Part shown: positions 1 through 8,446 of the stretch, one piece after another | How positions within the stretch are numbered: the stretch's first letter is position 1 | How the letters are laid out: each line of letters opens with the position of its first letter | NCBI RefSeq assembly: GCF_002872335.1 | Contig: NZ_NJAG01000030.1 | Location: 234-61,481 of the forward strand | From: Siphonobacter sp. BAB-5405 | Lineage (GTDB): Bacteria; Bacteroidota; Bacteroidia; Cytophagales; Spirosomataceae | Direction of reading: 5' to 3' | DNA length: 61,248 nt | Program-made: the position numbers and the translations under genes | The notes under the pieces: model-generated | What the model was told of the DNA's origin: nothing | The model's database searches: none | Seen by the model: the letters and a program-made list of their open reading frames with translations, nothing else

Positions 1-351
1 TGTTGGGAATTGGCATACCATCATCAGAACCCGGCTATGGCTATACGCTCAAGAATCTTAATATAGTGATTACATGGAATAGGTTATTCCTTCGGATGGA
101 TCGTTTAGCTTTGGCACCCGTGACAAGACCTTTGCCCTTTCTAATCAAACGATTATGCGTGTATCCTTCGTAATCATCCCCAACCCACTTCCCCTTTTTT
201 TACTGTTCCTTTCGCTGGTTGATGTTTAGCATTGCCTTACCAGCTACGACCAGACGCTTCACAGATTCCACCGTTTGAATCCAGTGGGTGGATTTACTTT
301 CTTCTTGTCTACTTTTTTTATAGCAAGTTCAGGTACACGACACCTTTCCTT
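1..351. other. Left-edge region without a supported gene
   Basis: No convincing gene is seen before the transporter at 352. One plus-strand frame stays open from base 1 to a TAG at 64-66 and could be the last 21 codons of a gene outside the window. The other frames are short and resemble nothing I recognise. The long upstream extension of the transporter frame (from 232) is probably untranslated. Confidence 0.4.
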
Positions 352-1299
352 ATGCTTGCCCACTACTTCAACCCCAAAACCGAACAGGGCGTTCTTCGCC
401 TGTCCATCGTTGTTACGATTGTGTTGGGCGGTTTCGGTATAGCTTTTGGACTGCTGGCCAGTTCATCGGCCATTATCTTCGATGGCATTTATGATCTGAC
501 CGATGCCGGGATGACCTTCCTTGCTCTGCTAGTTTCCAAACTAATAGCGGCCTCTTCGACAGGTAATACCGTCAGGAGCAAACTAACCGAGCGTTTTACG
601 ATGGGATTCTGGCATCTGGAGCCCATTGTTTTAGGATTCAATGGCACCTTGCTACTGGGCTCTGCTCTGTACGCTTTGGTGAATGCGGTGGATAGCTTTC
701 TGGATGGGGGTCGAAGGCTGGAGCTTAATTATGCCATCATCTTCACGCTGATTTCGCTGGTATGCACGCTTAGTATGGCTCTTTTCGCCAGCAAAGCCAA
801 TCAGTTCATCCGCTCTGAACTTTTGGCCCTGGATGCCAAATCCTGGTTTATTTCCACCGCCCTCAGCATTGCCTGGTTAGTGGCATTTACGTTTGGTATG
901 ATCATTGAGGGTACGTATCTGGACTGGATGGTTCCTTACATTGACCCGGCTGTTCTGGCCATTGTTTGTCTCGTCGTTATTCCGCTTCCCATCAGTAATA
1001 TCCGGCAGGCGGTAGCTGATATTCTTCTAGTAACCCCCGCAGACCTGAAAAAACACGTGGATGAAGTGGCCCAGAAAGTAGTCGAACGCTATGGCTTCAT
1101 CGCATACCGAGCCTACGTAGCCCGGGTAGGTCGGGGTCGTCAGATCGAGCTTTACTTCATCGTTCCCATGAGCTGGCCCGCCAAACGCCTGGAAGAATGG
1201 GACGAACTCCGGGATCAGATCAGCGAAGCCATTGGTGAGGATACCCCCGACCGCTGGCTCACGATCGTCTTTACAACTGATTTGGAATGGGCGGAATAA
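352..1299 (+). CDS. CDF-family cation transporter
   Basis: This 315-residue integral membrane protein resembles cation diffusion facilitators, which export divalent metals (Zn, Fe, Mn or Co) across the inner membrane by proton antiport. The N-terminal half holds several hydrophobic segments. A CDF-like acidic motif (FDGIYDLTDAG) follows the first, where most members have ADAxHSLxD. A second conserved position reads LDAKSW instead of the usual HxxxD, so the metal site is not canonical. The soluble C-terminal part (about 250-315) fits the cytoplasmic CDF domain. The frame extends 40 codons upstream, but the ATG at 352 starts just before the first conserved block. It converges with the lipoprotein at 1420 across a shared terminator. 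The substrate cannot be assigned. Confidence 0.72.
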   Translation: MLAHYFNPKTEQGVLRLSIVVTIVLGGFGIAFGLLASSSAIIFDGIYDLTDAGMTFLALLVSKLIAASSTGNTVRSKLTERFTMGFWHLEPIVLGFNGTLLLGSALYALVNAVDSFLDGGRRLELNYAIIFTLISLVCTLSMALFASKANQFIRSELLALDAKSWFISTALSIAWLVAFTFGMIIEGTYLDWMVPYIDPAVLAIVCLVVIPLPISNIRQAVADILLVTPADLKKHVDEVAQKVVERYGFIAYRAYVARVGRGRQIELYFIVPMSWPAKRLEEWDELRDQISEAIGEDTPDRWLTIVFTTDLEWAE

Positions 1300-1357
1300 G
1301 GCTTGGTGACGGTTGTTGGTGACGCTATGCTAAACACCAACAACGGCGGGGAGTACT

Positions 1358-1408
1358 AACGAAATGAGCCCGCATTTGCCAAAAAGGCCAATACGGGCTC
1401 ATTTCGTT
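1358..1408. terminator. Bidirectional terminator between convergent genes
   Basis: A perfect 15-bp inverted repeat (AACGAAATGAGCCCG at 1358-1372 and its complement at 1394-1408) encloses a second, imperfect stem closed by GCC-AAAAA-GGC. It lies between the CDF stop codon and the stop codon of the convergent lipoprotein gene and can serve both strands. Confidence 0.75.
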
Positions 1409-1419
1409 AACGTATTTTA

Positions 1420-2226
1420 CTAAATCTCTTCTGTTACACTTTTCACACCCAGTTCCGTGAAAAACGTTTTCCAGTACTGCGTGATATTCGGATTGTTGAT
1501 TTTGGATGAAGTCGTCGGTTCGAAGGGTAATACCATGTGAACCGCCACACCCGTCAAATTCGGATACTGACTTTTCAAGCCCAGAGCGTCGGCCTTGGCC
1601 CATTCGTCAGCCTGAGCAGTTGTCTTGGGAGGAGTATGATGAAAATCCCGACGACTTTTCTGGGGCATGCTTTCCACCATGTCCGAAAAGTAATACACTT
1701 CCACCGGCTCTCCCTTGGACGCGACGGTCCCAATGGCCTGCAAGCTTGCCTGAATATCCGTTTGTTTGTTACTGCGGCTTTCGTTAGGCGTAGCCAGTTG
1801 TGAAAGAATTTGCTTGGTAAAGTTGAGCCGCTCTTTCTGTAAGGAAAAATCGTAGTTGGTCTGGGCCGCCTCTACATCGGTCTGACTCATTCCTTCAGTA
1901 GTTTCCAGGACCGTGCGGCTGGTAAGCTCCAGGGCTTTCCCTTTAGCGGTATTTTCGTGCATCAGCCATACTTCAATTTTATCACCTATTCCGTTAATAT
2001 CCTTCTGTACCAAATCCGTCAGCACTTTCGTGTATTTTTTTTCCACGTAAGCGGCATCCTCATTCACACTCAGGGATTTATCCAGAAAAACGAGGGTGTT
2101 TTTTGATTTTGAGGACGAAGTAGTTTCGCTCGCTCCGGTTTCCTGTTGGGTATTTTGTTCGGAATTATCGCCCCCGCAAGCCATCAACAGGCCCAGCAGA
2201 GCGAAGGTAAGCCAATAGATTTTCAT
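1420..2226 (-). CDS. Lipoprotein with VWA-like domain
   Basis: The 268-residue product starts with a lipoprotein signal (MKIYWLTFALLGLLMACGG, lipobox Cys17) and then a Ser/Thr/Gln-rich linker. The segment NTLVFLDKSLSVNED has the hydrophobic strand plus DxS-type start of a von Willebrand factor A-like fold. A later stretch EVYYFSDMVESM looks like another core strand with the Ser-Asp typical of the fold. It probably sits in the periplasm or on the outer membrane as a binding protein. I do not recognise a specific subfamily and no partner is adjacent. The ATG at 2226 gives an ideal signal peptide. Confidence 0.65.
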   Translation of the reverse strand: MKIYWLTFALLGLLMACGGDNSEQNTQQETGASETTSSSKSKNTLVFLDKSLSVNEDAAYVEKKYTKVLTDLVQKDINGIGDKIEVWLMHENTAKGKALELTSRTVLETTEGMSQTDVEAAQTNYDFSLQKERLNFTKQILSQLATPNESRSNKQTDIQASLQAIGTVASKGEPVEVYYFSDMVESMPQKSRRDFHHTPPKTTAQADEWAKADALGLKSQYPNLTGVAVHMVLPFEPTTSSKINNPNITQYWKTFFTELGVKSVTEEI

Positions 2227-2305
2227 GAATGAATCAATGTTTCGGCGAAGGTTTTCCTCCGCATGCTTCTTGAGGTATCTACGAAAAACCGGCGTCTTTG
2301 GCCCG

Positions 2306-2668
2306 TTACCTCAGCAGTACGATAATTAACGCGAGGGCTGCGGGAAGGGCCTGTACCAGCAGAATCGACCGTGAGGCGGTCCAGCCACCGTAGACCCCGG
2401 CTACGACTACACAGCTTAAAAAAAATAGAGCCACATTCCGCGACCATTCGCCGTCGCCAATGAGTAAGGACCAGAACAAACCCGCTGCCAGAAAACCGTT
2501 GTACAGGCCCTGATTGGCGGCTAGTCCTTTCGTAGGCTCAAACAGTTCGGGCGGTAAGGACTTAAAGGTGGCTTTACCACGCGTCGTCCACGCAAACATT
2601 TCCATCCATAAAATATAGACGTGTTCCAGAGCAACGACGGCGACAAGAATCTGGCTGAGAAGGTACAT
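2306..2668 (-). CDS. DUF1304 membrane protein
   Basis: This is a 120-residue protein with four predicted membrane helices. It carries the DUF1304 signature: the N-terminal helix ends in EHVYILWMEMFAW, followed by a soluble loop and the conserved GLAANQGLYNGFLAAGL segment. Family members are small bacterial inner-membrane proteins of unknown function. The length fits the family (about 115-125 residues). A TACCTTTG -7 element at 2694-2701 on the minus strand places the transcription start about 20 nt before the ATG, so it is probably transcribed alone. It is divergent from the sigma factor gene at 2788. Confidence 0.85.
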   Translation of the reverse strand: MYLLSQILVAVVALEHVYILWMEMFAWTTRGKATFKSLPPELFEPTKGLAANQGLYNGFLAAGLFWSLLIGDGEWSRNVALFFLSCVVVAGVYGGWTASRSILLVQALPAALALIIVLLR

Positions 2669-2693
2669 TTGGCTGGGGATTATGGGTTCGTGT

Positions 2694-2701
2694 CAAAGGT
2701 A
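2694..2701 (-). promoter_or_regulatory. TAnnTTTG -7 element of the DUF1304 gene
   Basis: The minus strand reads TACCTTTG, a match to the Bacteroidota -7 consensus TAnnTTTG, 25 bases before the ATG at 2668. No clear -33 TTTG was identified. Confidence 0.5.
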
Positions 2702-2787
2702 AACTTTTTCGGCATTTCATCATTTTTTCGACTTCAGGCAACCCTCCCCTACGGCTTTGCATATATCCCTTTGAAAACCTGTTCGTC

Positions 2788-3330
2788 GTGGAATTACTCG
2801 AAGCCTTACGTAAACAAAATCCTTTTGCCCAGAAACGGGTCTACGATCAGTACGTAGGACGGATGTTTCGCGTATGCCGCCGCTATGTACGCAACGACGA
2901 AGAAGCCCGCGACTTGCTGATGACTGGTTTCGTCAAGTTTTTTCAGCGAATACAAACCATTGAATGGCGGGAGGAGCAGGCTCTGGAGCCGTACCTGCGG
3001 AAACTCATGGTCAACGAATGTTTGCAACACTTACGGCGGCAGAAGATTTCGTACGTGGCCGTCGATGAGCTTTCCGAACACCAGCAGCCTTTCCAGCCCC
3101 CGGATGACCACTGGAGTAGTGAAGAAGTATACCGCCTGATTCTGGAACTACCCGATGGGTACCGCACCGTTTTTAATCTTTACGCCATCGAAGGGTATAC
3201 CCACCGGGAAATTGCCGAGCAGCTTCAAATCAGTGAAAATACGTCTAAAAGCCAGCTTCATAAAGCCCGGCAATTATTACAGGAAAAACTTAGAAAACGC
3301 GGATACGATTATGGAAAATCCCATGGATGA
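2788..3330 (+). CDS. ECF-type RNA polymerase sigma factor
   Basis: The 180-residue protein has the sigma-70 region 2 (about 10-80: QKRVYDQYVGRMFRVCRRYV, then EEARDLLMTGFVKFF) and region 4 (about 115-170, LPDGYRTVFNLYAIEGYTHR followed by EIAEQLQISENTSKSQLHKA, the helix-turn-helix). Length and the absence of region 3 fit the extracytoplasmic-function group. The next gene starts 20 bases before this stop codon and encodes a single-pass membrane protein, the usual arrangement of a sigma factor with its anti-sigma factor. The signal and regulon are unknown. Confidence 0.88.
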   Translation: MELLEALRKQNPFAQKRVYDQYVGRMFRVCRRYVRNDEEARDLLMTGFVKFFQRIQTIEWREEQALEPYLRKLMVNECLQHLRRQKISYVAVDELSEHQQPFQPPDDHWSSEEVYRLILELPDGYRTVFNLYAIEGYTHREIAEQLQISENTSKSQLHKARQLLQEKLRKRGYDYGKSHG

Positions 3331-3943
3331 CTGGTTTCGAAACCAGCTGGAGGATGTACCGGAAACGGTACCCTTTTCAACGGAATCACTCTGGAAAGAC
3401 ATTCAGACCGCACAAAAAACCAAACCCCTCCCCTACTACCGCTGGGTTGCGACCGCGTGCGTTGCCGTGTTGGTACTGGGAGGACTCGGTTGGTTGTTGA
3501 CTCAACCCGATCCCGTTGCGGCTACGCCTGAGCTGGCCCAGCGTTCGACTCCTCGTACCACCGCACCCGCCAAACCTGCGATGCCAACTCCCAAACAAGT
3601 CCTTCTGGTGCCGGTGCCGTCCACTCCAGTCGAAAGTCGTTTGGCAACGGTTACAAAAAAACCGGCTCCGCAAGTGACTGTACCCCGTGATTCAGCCGTG
3701 GATGTTCTCAGCGTTACACCAACGGAAATCATTGCGGTAGAAACCCCGGTCCTTCCGCTGCCTTCATCCGTGGCCACTCGCCCCGTCAAACGGTTCCGGG
3801 TCTTGCACGCCAATGATGTACAGGCTCAGCAGGACGCTCAACCTAGACTGTATCGCTCCGAAGGCTTTGTCCGGTTGGGGCCACCAGCGGCCGATTCGGC
3901 TCCGGTGCATACCCCTCACCTTTCTACGCATTCTCAACCCTAA
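3311..3943 (+). CDS. Putative membrane-anchored anti-sigma factor
   Basis: The 210-residue product has an N-terminal cytoplasmic segment (1-40), one membrane helix (RWVATACVAVLVLGGLGWLL, about 42-61) and a Pro/Thr/Ala-rich periplasmic part with little predicted fold. This is the typical plan of anti-sigma factors paired with ECF sigma factors, although no zinc-binding HxxxCxxC motif is present. The frame is open further upstream, but the ATG at 3311 overlaps the sigma gene by 20 bases and begins MENPMDDWFRNQLED, which resembles anti-sigma N termini in Cytophagales. The function is inferred from topology and position only. Confidence 0.6.
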   Translation: MENPMDDWFRNQLEDVPETVPFSTESLWKDIQTAQKTKPLPYYRWVATACVAVLVLGGLGWLLTQPDPVAATPELAQRSTPRTTAPAKPAMPTPKQVLLVPVPSTPVESRLATVTKKPAPQVTVPRDSAVDVLSVTPTEIIAVETPVLPLPSSVATRPVKRFRVLHANDVQAQQDAQPRLYRSEGFVRLGPPAADSAPVHTPHLSTHSQP

Positions 3944-3956
3944 ATTTCTCTTTCGT

Positions 3957-5021
3957 ATGCTACGTACCTGTTTGCTGAGCTTACTTCTCCTAAGTAAGCT
4001 GGGATCGCTATGGGCTCAATCCATTGATCAGACGTATAAAAGTCACATTACCCTTCGGCTAGCCAACAACCAGTCGGTACAGTTGGAATTCAATCAGTTT
4101 TCGGACCTGCTGGCACACCGAAACCTGGATTCCGTACTCCATCTGTTTGTAACGGATTACCAGAAAGTACGGGATACTTCCGAAGCCTTGACGGCTCATA
4201 CCATTCGTTTCCGCTTCGACGAAAACCGGCGACAACTTGATGTACGCTCCTACCCGCAAACGCAGCAGGCTTACCATTTCTCCAGTACGGAAGAACCCGC
4301 CCTACTCAAAACCCAAAGTGATACGCTTGAGCTACCCGCCTGGCAAGCTCCTGCTGCTGTAGGCTGGGGTTCGGGTTCGCCCCAATTCTGGGTACGATTC
4401 GTACTTAATGACCTGTCGTTTATTAAAACGCAACTGAAAAAAGGTGGTTTCAACCCCTTACTGGAAGAGGCCATTCAGTCGGTGTATCAGTACAAAAATC
4501 ATCATCTGACCTCGTCTAAGGTAACATTCGATTTAGTACAGGAGGGTAAGAAAGCGACGTTCAGTCAACTGAATTTCGTTCGGGCGGCCTTTATCTCTTT
4601 TCAGCCCCGGGCTGAAGTGGGTCTCATTCGGCATCGACTGGTACCCGCACTGGCGGCGGATGTCATGTGGGTACCCGACTCGTACCGGGGTATGGGCTTC
4701 TCGATAGGTTTGCAATCGCACTTCTTTTTTCGGGGTACGCCGGAAACGGGTTTTCATACCGATCGCAATGATTTCCTGAATCTGGGCGTCCACTTCTATA
4801 GCCGCCGTCCCAACGGTCAGAAAGCGGAGTTCAGTAAACTCCTGACGCACCTGAGTGTGGGCGTTCCGATTCGGCGAACGGGTGGGTACTTTCCCAAAAA
4901 TACAGTCCGACTGAGCGGGACAGTTTTTAGTCGCGGATTCATTAAACTTGAGCCCGAACTCTACATGACCGGTTTTTTCAGGAACGTCTATCCGGGGGTA
5001 CGCCTTCGTCTGGGGTTATAG
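3957..5021 (+). CDS. Exported protein of unknown function, third gene of sigma operon
   Basis: The 354-residue protein begins with a clear signal peptide (MLRTCLLSLLLLSKLGSLWA, cleavage before QSIDQ). The C-terminal third alternates polar and hydrophobic residues in the manner of outer-membrane beta strands and ends in an aromatic/Arg-rich strand (GVRLRLGL). It therefore may be a small barrel or an envelope-associated protein. No known domain is recognised. Its ATG lies 13 bases after the anti-sigma stop codon, so it is probably cotranscribed and could be the envelope component that the sigma/anti-sigma pair monitors or controls. The open frame begins earlier (3813), but the ATG at 3957 gives the signal peptide. 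Confidence 0.6.
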   Translation: MLRTCLLSLLLLSKLGSLWAQSIDQTYKSHITLRLANNQSVQLEFNQFSDLLAHRNLDSVLHLFVTDYQKVRDTSEALTAHTIRFRFDENRRQLDVRSYPQTQQAYHFSSTEEPALLKTQSDTLELPAWQAPAAVGWGSGSPQFWVRFVLNDLSFIKTQLKKGGFNPLLEEAIQSVYQYKNHHLTSSKVTFDLVQEGKKATFSQLNFVRAAFISFQPRAEVGLIRHRLVPALAADVMWVPDSYRGMGFSIGLQSHFFFRGTPETGFHTDRNDFLNLGVHFYSRRPNGQKAEFSKLLTHLSVGVPIRRTGGYFPKNTVRLSGTVFSRGFIKLEPELYMTGFFRNVYPGVRLRLGL

Positions 5022-5317
5022 TTTTTCCCGGGGTTTAGCAACAGATCGTCCCTGATTTCCGTATGTATTGCTGTACAGATGCCGGGCGGCTAAAACAATC
5101 AGGCTAATTGCTTGTTTATAAGATAATTACGCATCGCCCCCCGATTGAAGCGTCGCTCCGGACTCTTCCAGCCCTACGAGCAGGCTGGCTTGAAAGTTTT
5201 CAGCAGATCCAAAAGAATTCCATTTCTAGTTCCAACTATTTGGCTTTAAGCTGTGTCTGTAGTGTAATTTTGCCTGTACCACCGCTAAATGAACCAGAAC
5301 CTTATCGCTGATTTATA
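5022..5317. other. Intergenic region with a candidate glycosyltransferase promoter
   Basis: No gene is supported here; a 67-codon frame at 5108-5311 has no recognisable features. A TAATTTTG sequence at 5265-5272 matches the TAnnTTTG -7 consensus about 46 bases before the glycosyltransferase ATG. Confidence 0.45.
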
Positions 5318-6394
5318 ATGAGCCAACCCATCAAAAAAGCAGATATCATCTTCGACTGTGAACGGATGAAGCATGCTCATACGGGTCTTTATCACTTCTG
5401 TTTACAACTGGGTAATGCGTTACTTTTGAATCGAAAAAGTATGCAACACCGGTTGGGATTTTACCTACCTTCTTCGGAAAGCGATTTATTTGGCGATAAT
5501 CCGTTTAACAAACGGCAACATTCGCTGCATAAATATGCCATGCCCTTTGCCAATCAGTACAAAGTCTGGCATGGTACCTACCAGGACTCCAATTATTTTC
5601 CCTTACGGAGTTCGGCGAAGAAAGTACTGACGATTCACGATCTGAACTTTTTACACGAGAATAAACCCCCGGAAAAAGTTAAAAAGTACACGCAGAAATT
5701 ACAGGATAAAATCGATCGGGCGGATCGCATTGTGACCATCTCCAATTACGTAAAAAATGAGATTGAGTCTACGATGCACATGGGTGGGAAGGAAGTACAG
5801 GTCGTTTACAACGGCTGTAACATCAACGAACACATCAACCCGATTAAACCCCAGTTTTCAACGGATAATCCCTTTTTGTTCAGTATTGGTACGGTAGCTC
5901 CCAAGAAGAATTTTCACGTTTTGCCCGCCATGCTGCTTCAGAACGATCTGGATCTGATCATTGCCGGCACGACTACGCATAAAGAGTATTATCAGAAAGT
6001 ACTTAACGAATCCAAACGGCTCGGCGTACAGAACCGCGTTCACCTGACGGGACCGATTACTGAAGCCGAAAAATACTGGTTACTGAAAAACTGTGACCTG
6101 TTCTGCTTCCCCTCGCTGGCGGAAGGTTTTGGATTACCCGTTATTGAAGCCATGCATTTTGGCAAGAACGTAGTACTCTCCGATGCTACTTCCTTACCCG
6201 AAATCGGTGGACCTTACGCTCATTATTTCAACGGCTTTGATCCCGAACAAGTGAGTGATCTAACCACCCAGATTCTGGAACAAATCGATACCAAGTCCGA
6301 AAGTGAACTCATCAAGGAATGGTCACAGCAGTTTAACTGGCGGAATACGGCCAACGAATACTGGCGGATCTACGAAGAACTACTGAATGAATAA
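5318..6394 (+). CDS. Glycosyltransferase family 4 (GT-B fold)
   Basis: The 358-residue enzyme transfers a sugar from an activated donor to an acceptor. The C-terminal Rossmann half carries the GT4 hallmarks: a start strand FLFSIGTVAPKKNFHVL and the donor-binding E-x7-E motif in SLAEGFGLPVIEAMHFG, followed by the SDATSLPEIGG segment. The N-terminal half contains DRIVTISNYVKNEI, typical of mannosyl- or glucosyltransferases of this family. The protein has no signal peptide and is probably cytoplasmic. No other polysaccharide genes flank it, so donor and acceptor are unknown. It ends before a strong terminator. Confidence 0.85.
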   Translation: MSQPIKKADIIFDCERMKHAHTGLYHFCLQLGNALLLNRKSMQHRLGFYLPSSESDLFGDNPFNKRQHSLHKYAMPFANQYKVWHGTYQDSNYFPLRSSAKKVLTIHDLNFLHENKPPEKVKKYTQKLQDKIDRADRIVTISNYVKNEIESTMHMGGKEVQVVYNGCNINEHINPIKPQFSTDNPFLFSIGTVAPKKNFHVLPAMLLQNDLDLIIAGTTTHKEYYQKVLNESKRLGVQNRVHLTGPITEAEKYWLLKNCDLFCFPSLAEGFGLPVIEAMHFGKNVVLSDATSLPEIGGPYAHYFNGFDPEQVSDLTTQILEQIDTKSESELIKEWSQQFNWRNTANEYWRIYEELLNE

Positions 6395-6403
6395 ACGATA
6401 CTA

Positions 6404-6433
6404 AAAAAGGCCACCCGATGGGGTGGCCTTTTT
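6404..6433. terminator. Intrinsic terminator (bidirectional)
   Basis: The inverted repeat AAAAAGGCCACCC / GGGTGGCCTTTTT with a GATG loop follows the glycosyltransferase stop codon. Flanking A and T tracts allow it to terminate in both directions; the convergent cytochrome c gene ends at 6445. Confidence 0.9.
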
Positions 6434-6444
6434 CGTGACTATGC

Positions 6445-8394
6445 TTAAGGATTCGCTTTAGCCGGAGCATTTTTCAGCGAATTAATCCAGGCTGCGATTT
6501 TTAACGCATCCCCTTTCGGTACCTGCGGCATGGGGGGCATTTCCGTCGCGTAACCCGGCCAGTTTTGCGGCTTAGGATTATAGATCAGATCCACAATTTT
6601 CTCGTTGGAGTAATTGCGTTTGGCCACGTCCCGGTACGCCGGTCCTACCTGACGCTTGTCGGCGTTGTGACAGGCCAGACAGGTATATTTCGAAAGTAGC
6701 GGCTTCACTTCTTCGTACGAAGGCACTTTCGCAACGGCAGTTTTGCCGTTTTTCGCTACGGTTTCTTTCGTTGTTGTGGGCTTCTTCACCGTACTCGCTA
6801 CTGCCGAAGTTTTCGTACTGGCTTCCGAAAGACTCAGTTTTTCACCCGCCGGGATATTATTCAGCGTGTAGTAGGCATTGGGGTGTACCAGACTGAACTT
6901 CGTACTTTTTTCGCGAATGCCATCGAGCGTCAACTGGTGGATGTAGTACTGACGCAGGTTATCCACGATGATACGGGCCTTGAGACCATCACTGGATACT
7001 TTCACGCCTTTCACCGCATTTTCCACTTCATTGATCGTGGGGCTACCATAGGTGGAGTGGTACTTGTAGATAAAGCTCTTCACCTTGTAGCTGGCCAGAT
7101 CTTCGGCACTGGCCGCATCAATCGGTTGCGTAAACTCGACTTCGAAGCCGTCCGGCATGGCCCGTACCGCCTTCATTTCGAAGGGTGTTTTACCGGTCCA
7201 TACGAGTCGTTGCAAGCCTTCGTTGGCTTCGCCAGCAGAACCCCAGCCCCGGTTGGTTTCACCCACGAACAGCGAATGATCTTTACCGAAAGCCATCCGC
7301 AGTACACCCGACTGGAAGCCGGAACGGAAGTCGAAAGCCACACCCTGGTATTCACCGTTTACTTGTTCCATGAACACTCGCATGATTTTCGACTGTCCCT
7401 GATCACCAATCAGCATTTGTCCGGCGAAAGGTCCGAATGCTCCCTGCGTATCATCACTGATGATCTCCGAGTTCGAAATGCCCAGTACGCCATGGGGTAA
7501 CCATACGGCGGGCAACTGAATTTCGGGGAACTTCTTTTTGGCTTCAAACAACAACAGCGGATTCTTCTCCGACGCATCGTTTTCGGGTTTGATGGCCCGG
7601 CCATTGTTGTCGCGGCGACGGCGTTCGTCGTACGTCTTGTAGAATTCTTCCTGCGAAAGTTTCACGGGTGAGTTCGGCAGCGACGTCCAGCGTAAACCTG
7701 CCGGATGCCCTACGAACGCTCCTTTTTTCACGTGCCATACGCCCCCTGAACCCATCCAGTCACCCTGGTTGTCGGTATAGAACAGATCGCCGTTGATCAT
7801 ACCCAATCCGCACGGCGAACGCATCCCGGTTGCCCAGGGCTCCATTTTTCCGTCGGGAGAAATTTTCATGATCCAGCCGCGGTAGGGTACTTTACTTTCC
7901 CCCCGCCACCATTCTTCGTCCCCGAAGGCCACGTTGGCACTTACGAAGAAGCTGCCATCGGGAGCCACTTTCGGCCCGAAGCTGTACTCGTGGTAGTGAC
8001 CAGAAATTGGCCAGGCGTATACCGTCTGGTACTTGTCGGCTTTTCCGTCCCCGTTGGTATCAGTCAGTCGGGTCAATTCACCGCGTTGAGCACAGTAGAA
8101 TGAACCGTCCTTGTACACCAAACCCAGGATTTCGTGCAGACCGCTGGCAAACTTGCGGAAGAAAGGTCGTGGGCTGCTGGGGTTTTCAATGACCCATACG
8201 TCTCCCCGACGCGTGGATACTGCCACATCGCCGTTGGGCATACTGGTTACGCCACCAATTTCGAGCACAATGCCTTCGGGCGTACTCACTTTAACAATTT
8301 TGTAGAGATCGCTTTCGGCCGGAGAACTGTCCTGAGCCAGGGCCGCCGTAGTCAGGCCCAGTCCGAGAAGCGTCGTATGAAGAATCCGTTTCAT
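6445..8394 (-). CDS. Exported PQQ-type propeller dehydrogenase with cytochrome c domain
   Basis: The 649-residue protein has a signal peptide (MKRILHTTLLGLGLTTAALA). A large beta-propeller region of the sugar-dehydrogenase/membrane-bound dehydrogenase type follows (about 30-420, with repeats such as GLGMINGDLFYTDNQGDW and LPHGVLGISNSEII), then an Ig-like segment (about 425-520) and a Thr/Lys linker. The C-terminal monohaem cytochrome c has CLACH at 572-576 with candidate axial Met619/Met622 (MPPM). Such fusions oxidise a sugar or alcohol in the periplasm and pass electrons to the respiratory chain; the substrate is unknown. It is the last gene of a minus-strand set, 52 bases after the DUF1080/PA14 gene. 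Confidence 0.78.
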   Translation of the reverse strand: MKRILHTTLLGLGLTTAALAQDSSPAESDLYKIVKVSTPEGIVLEIGGVTSMPNGDVAVSTRRGDVWVIENPSSPRPFFRKFASGLHEILGLVYKDGSFYCAQRGELTRLTDTNGDGKADKYQTVYAWPISGHYHEYSFGPKVAPDGSFFVSANVAFGDEEWWRGESKVPYRGWIMKISPDGKMEPWATGMRSPCGLGMINGDLFYTDNQGDWMGSGGVWHVKKGAFVGHPAGLRWTSLPNSPVKLSQEEFYKTYDERRRRDNNGRAIKPENDASEKNPLLLFEAKKKFPEIQLPAVWLPHGVLGISNSEIISDDTQGAFGPFAGQMLIGDQGQSKIMRVFMEQVNGEYQGVAFDFRSGFQSGVLRMAFGKDHSLFVGETNRGWGSAGEANEGLQRLVWTGKTPFEMKAVRAMPDGFEVEFTQPIDAASAEDLASYKVKSFIYKYHSTYGSPTINEVENAVKGVKVSSDGLKARIIVDNLRQYYIHQLTLDGIREKSTKFSLVHPNAYYTLNNIPAGEKLSLSEASTKTSAVASTVKKPTTTKETVAKNGKTAVAKVPSYEEVKPLLSKYTCLACHNADKRQVGPAYRDVAKRNYSNEKIVDLIYNPKPQNWPGYATEMPPMPQVPKGDALKIAAWINSLKNAPAKANP

Positions 8395-8411
8395 GCGTAT
8401 ATGCTTGTAAA

Positions 8412-8438
8412 GTAGCTGCTTCGCTTAAAGTCAGCTAC
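8412..8438 (-). repeat. Intercistronic hairpin
   Basis: GTAGCTG (8412-8418) and CAGCTAC (8432-8438) form a 7-bp stem in the 52-base gap between the DUF1080/PA14 gene and the cytochrome c gene. There is no T tract. It could stabilise or process the operon mRNA. Confidence 0.35.
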
Positions 8439-8446
8439 GGATCTTA

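Noticed and set aside
1-231. Part of a transposase or barrel gene at the left edge
   Set aside because: Short open frames give only vague resemblance; no motif could be confirmed in so little sequence.
5108-5311. 67-codon plus-strand frame before the glycosyltransferase
   Set aside because: No domain or ribosome signal is seen, and a promoter-like element lies inside it.
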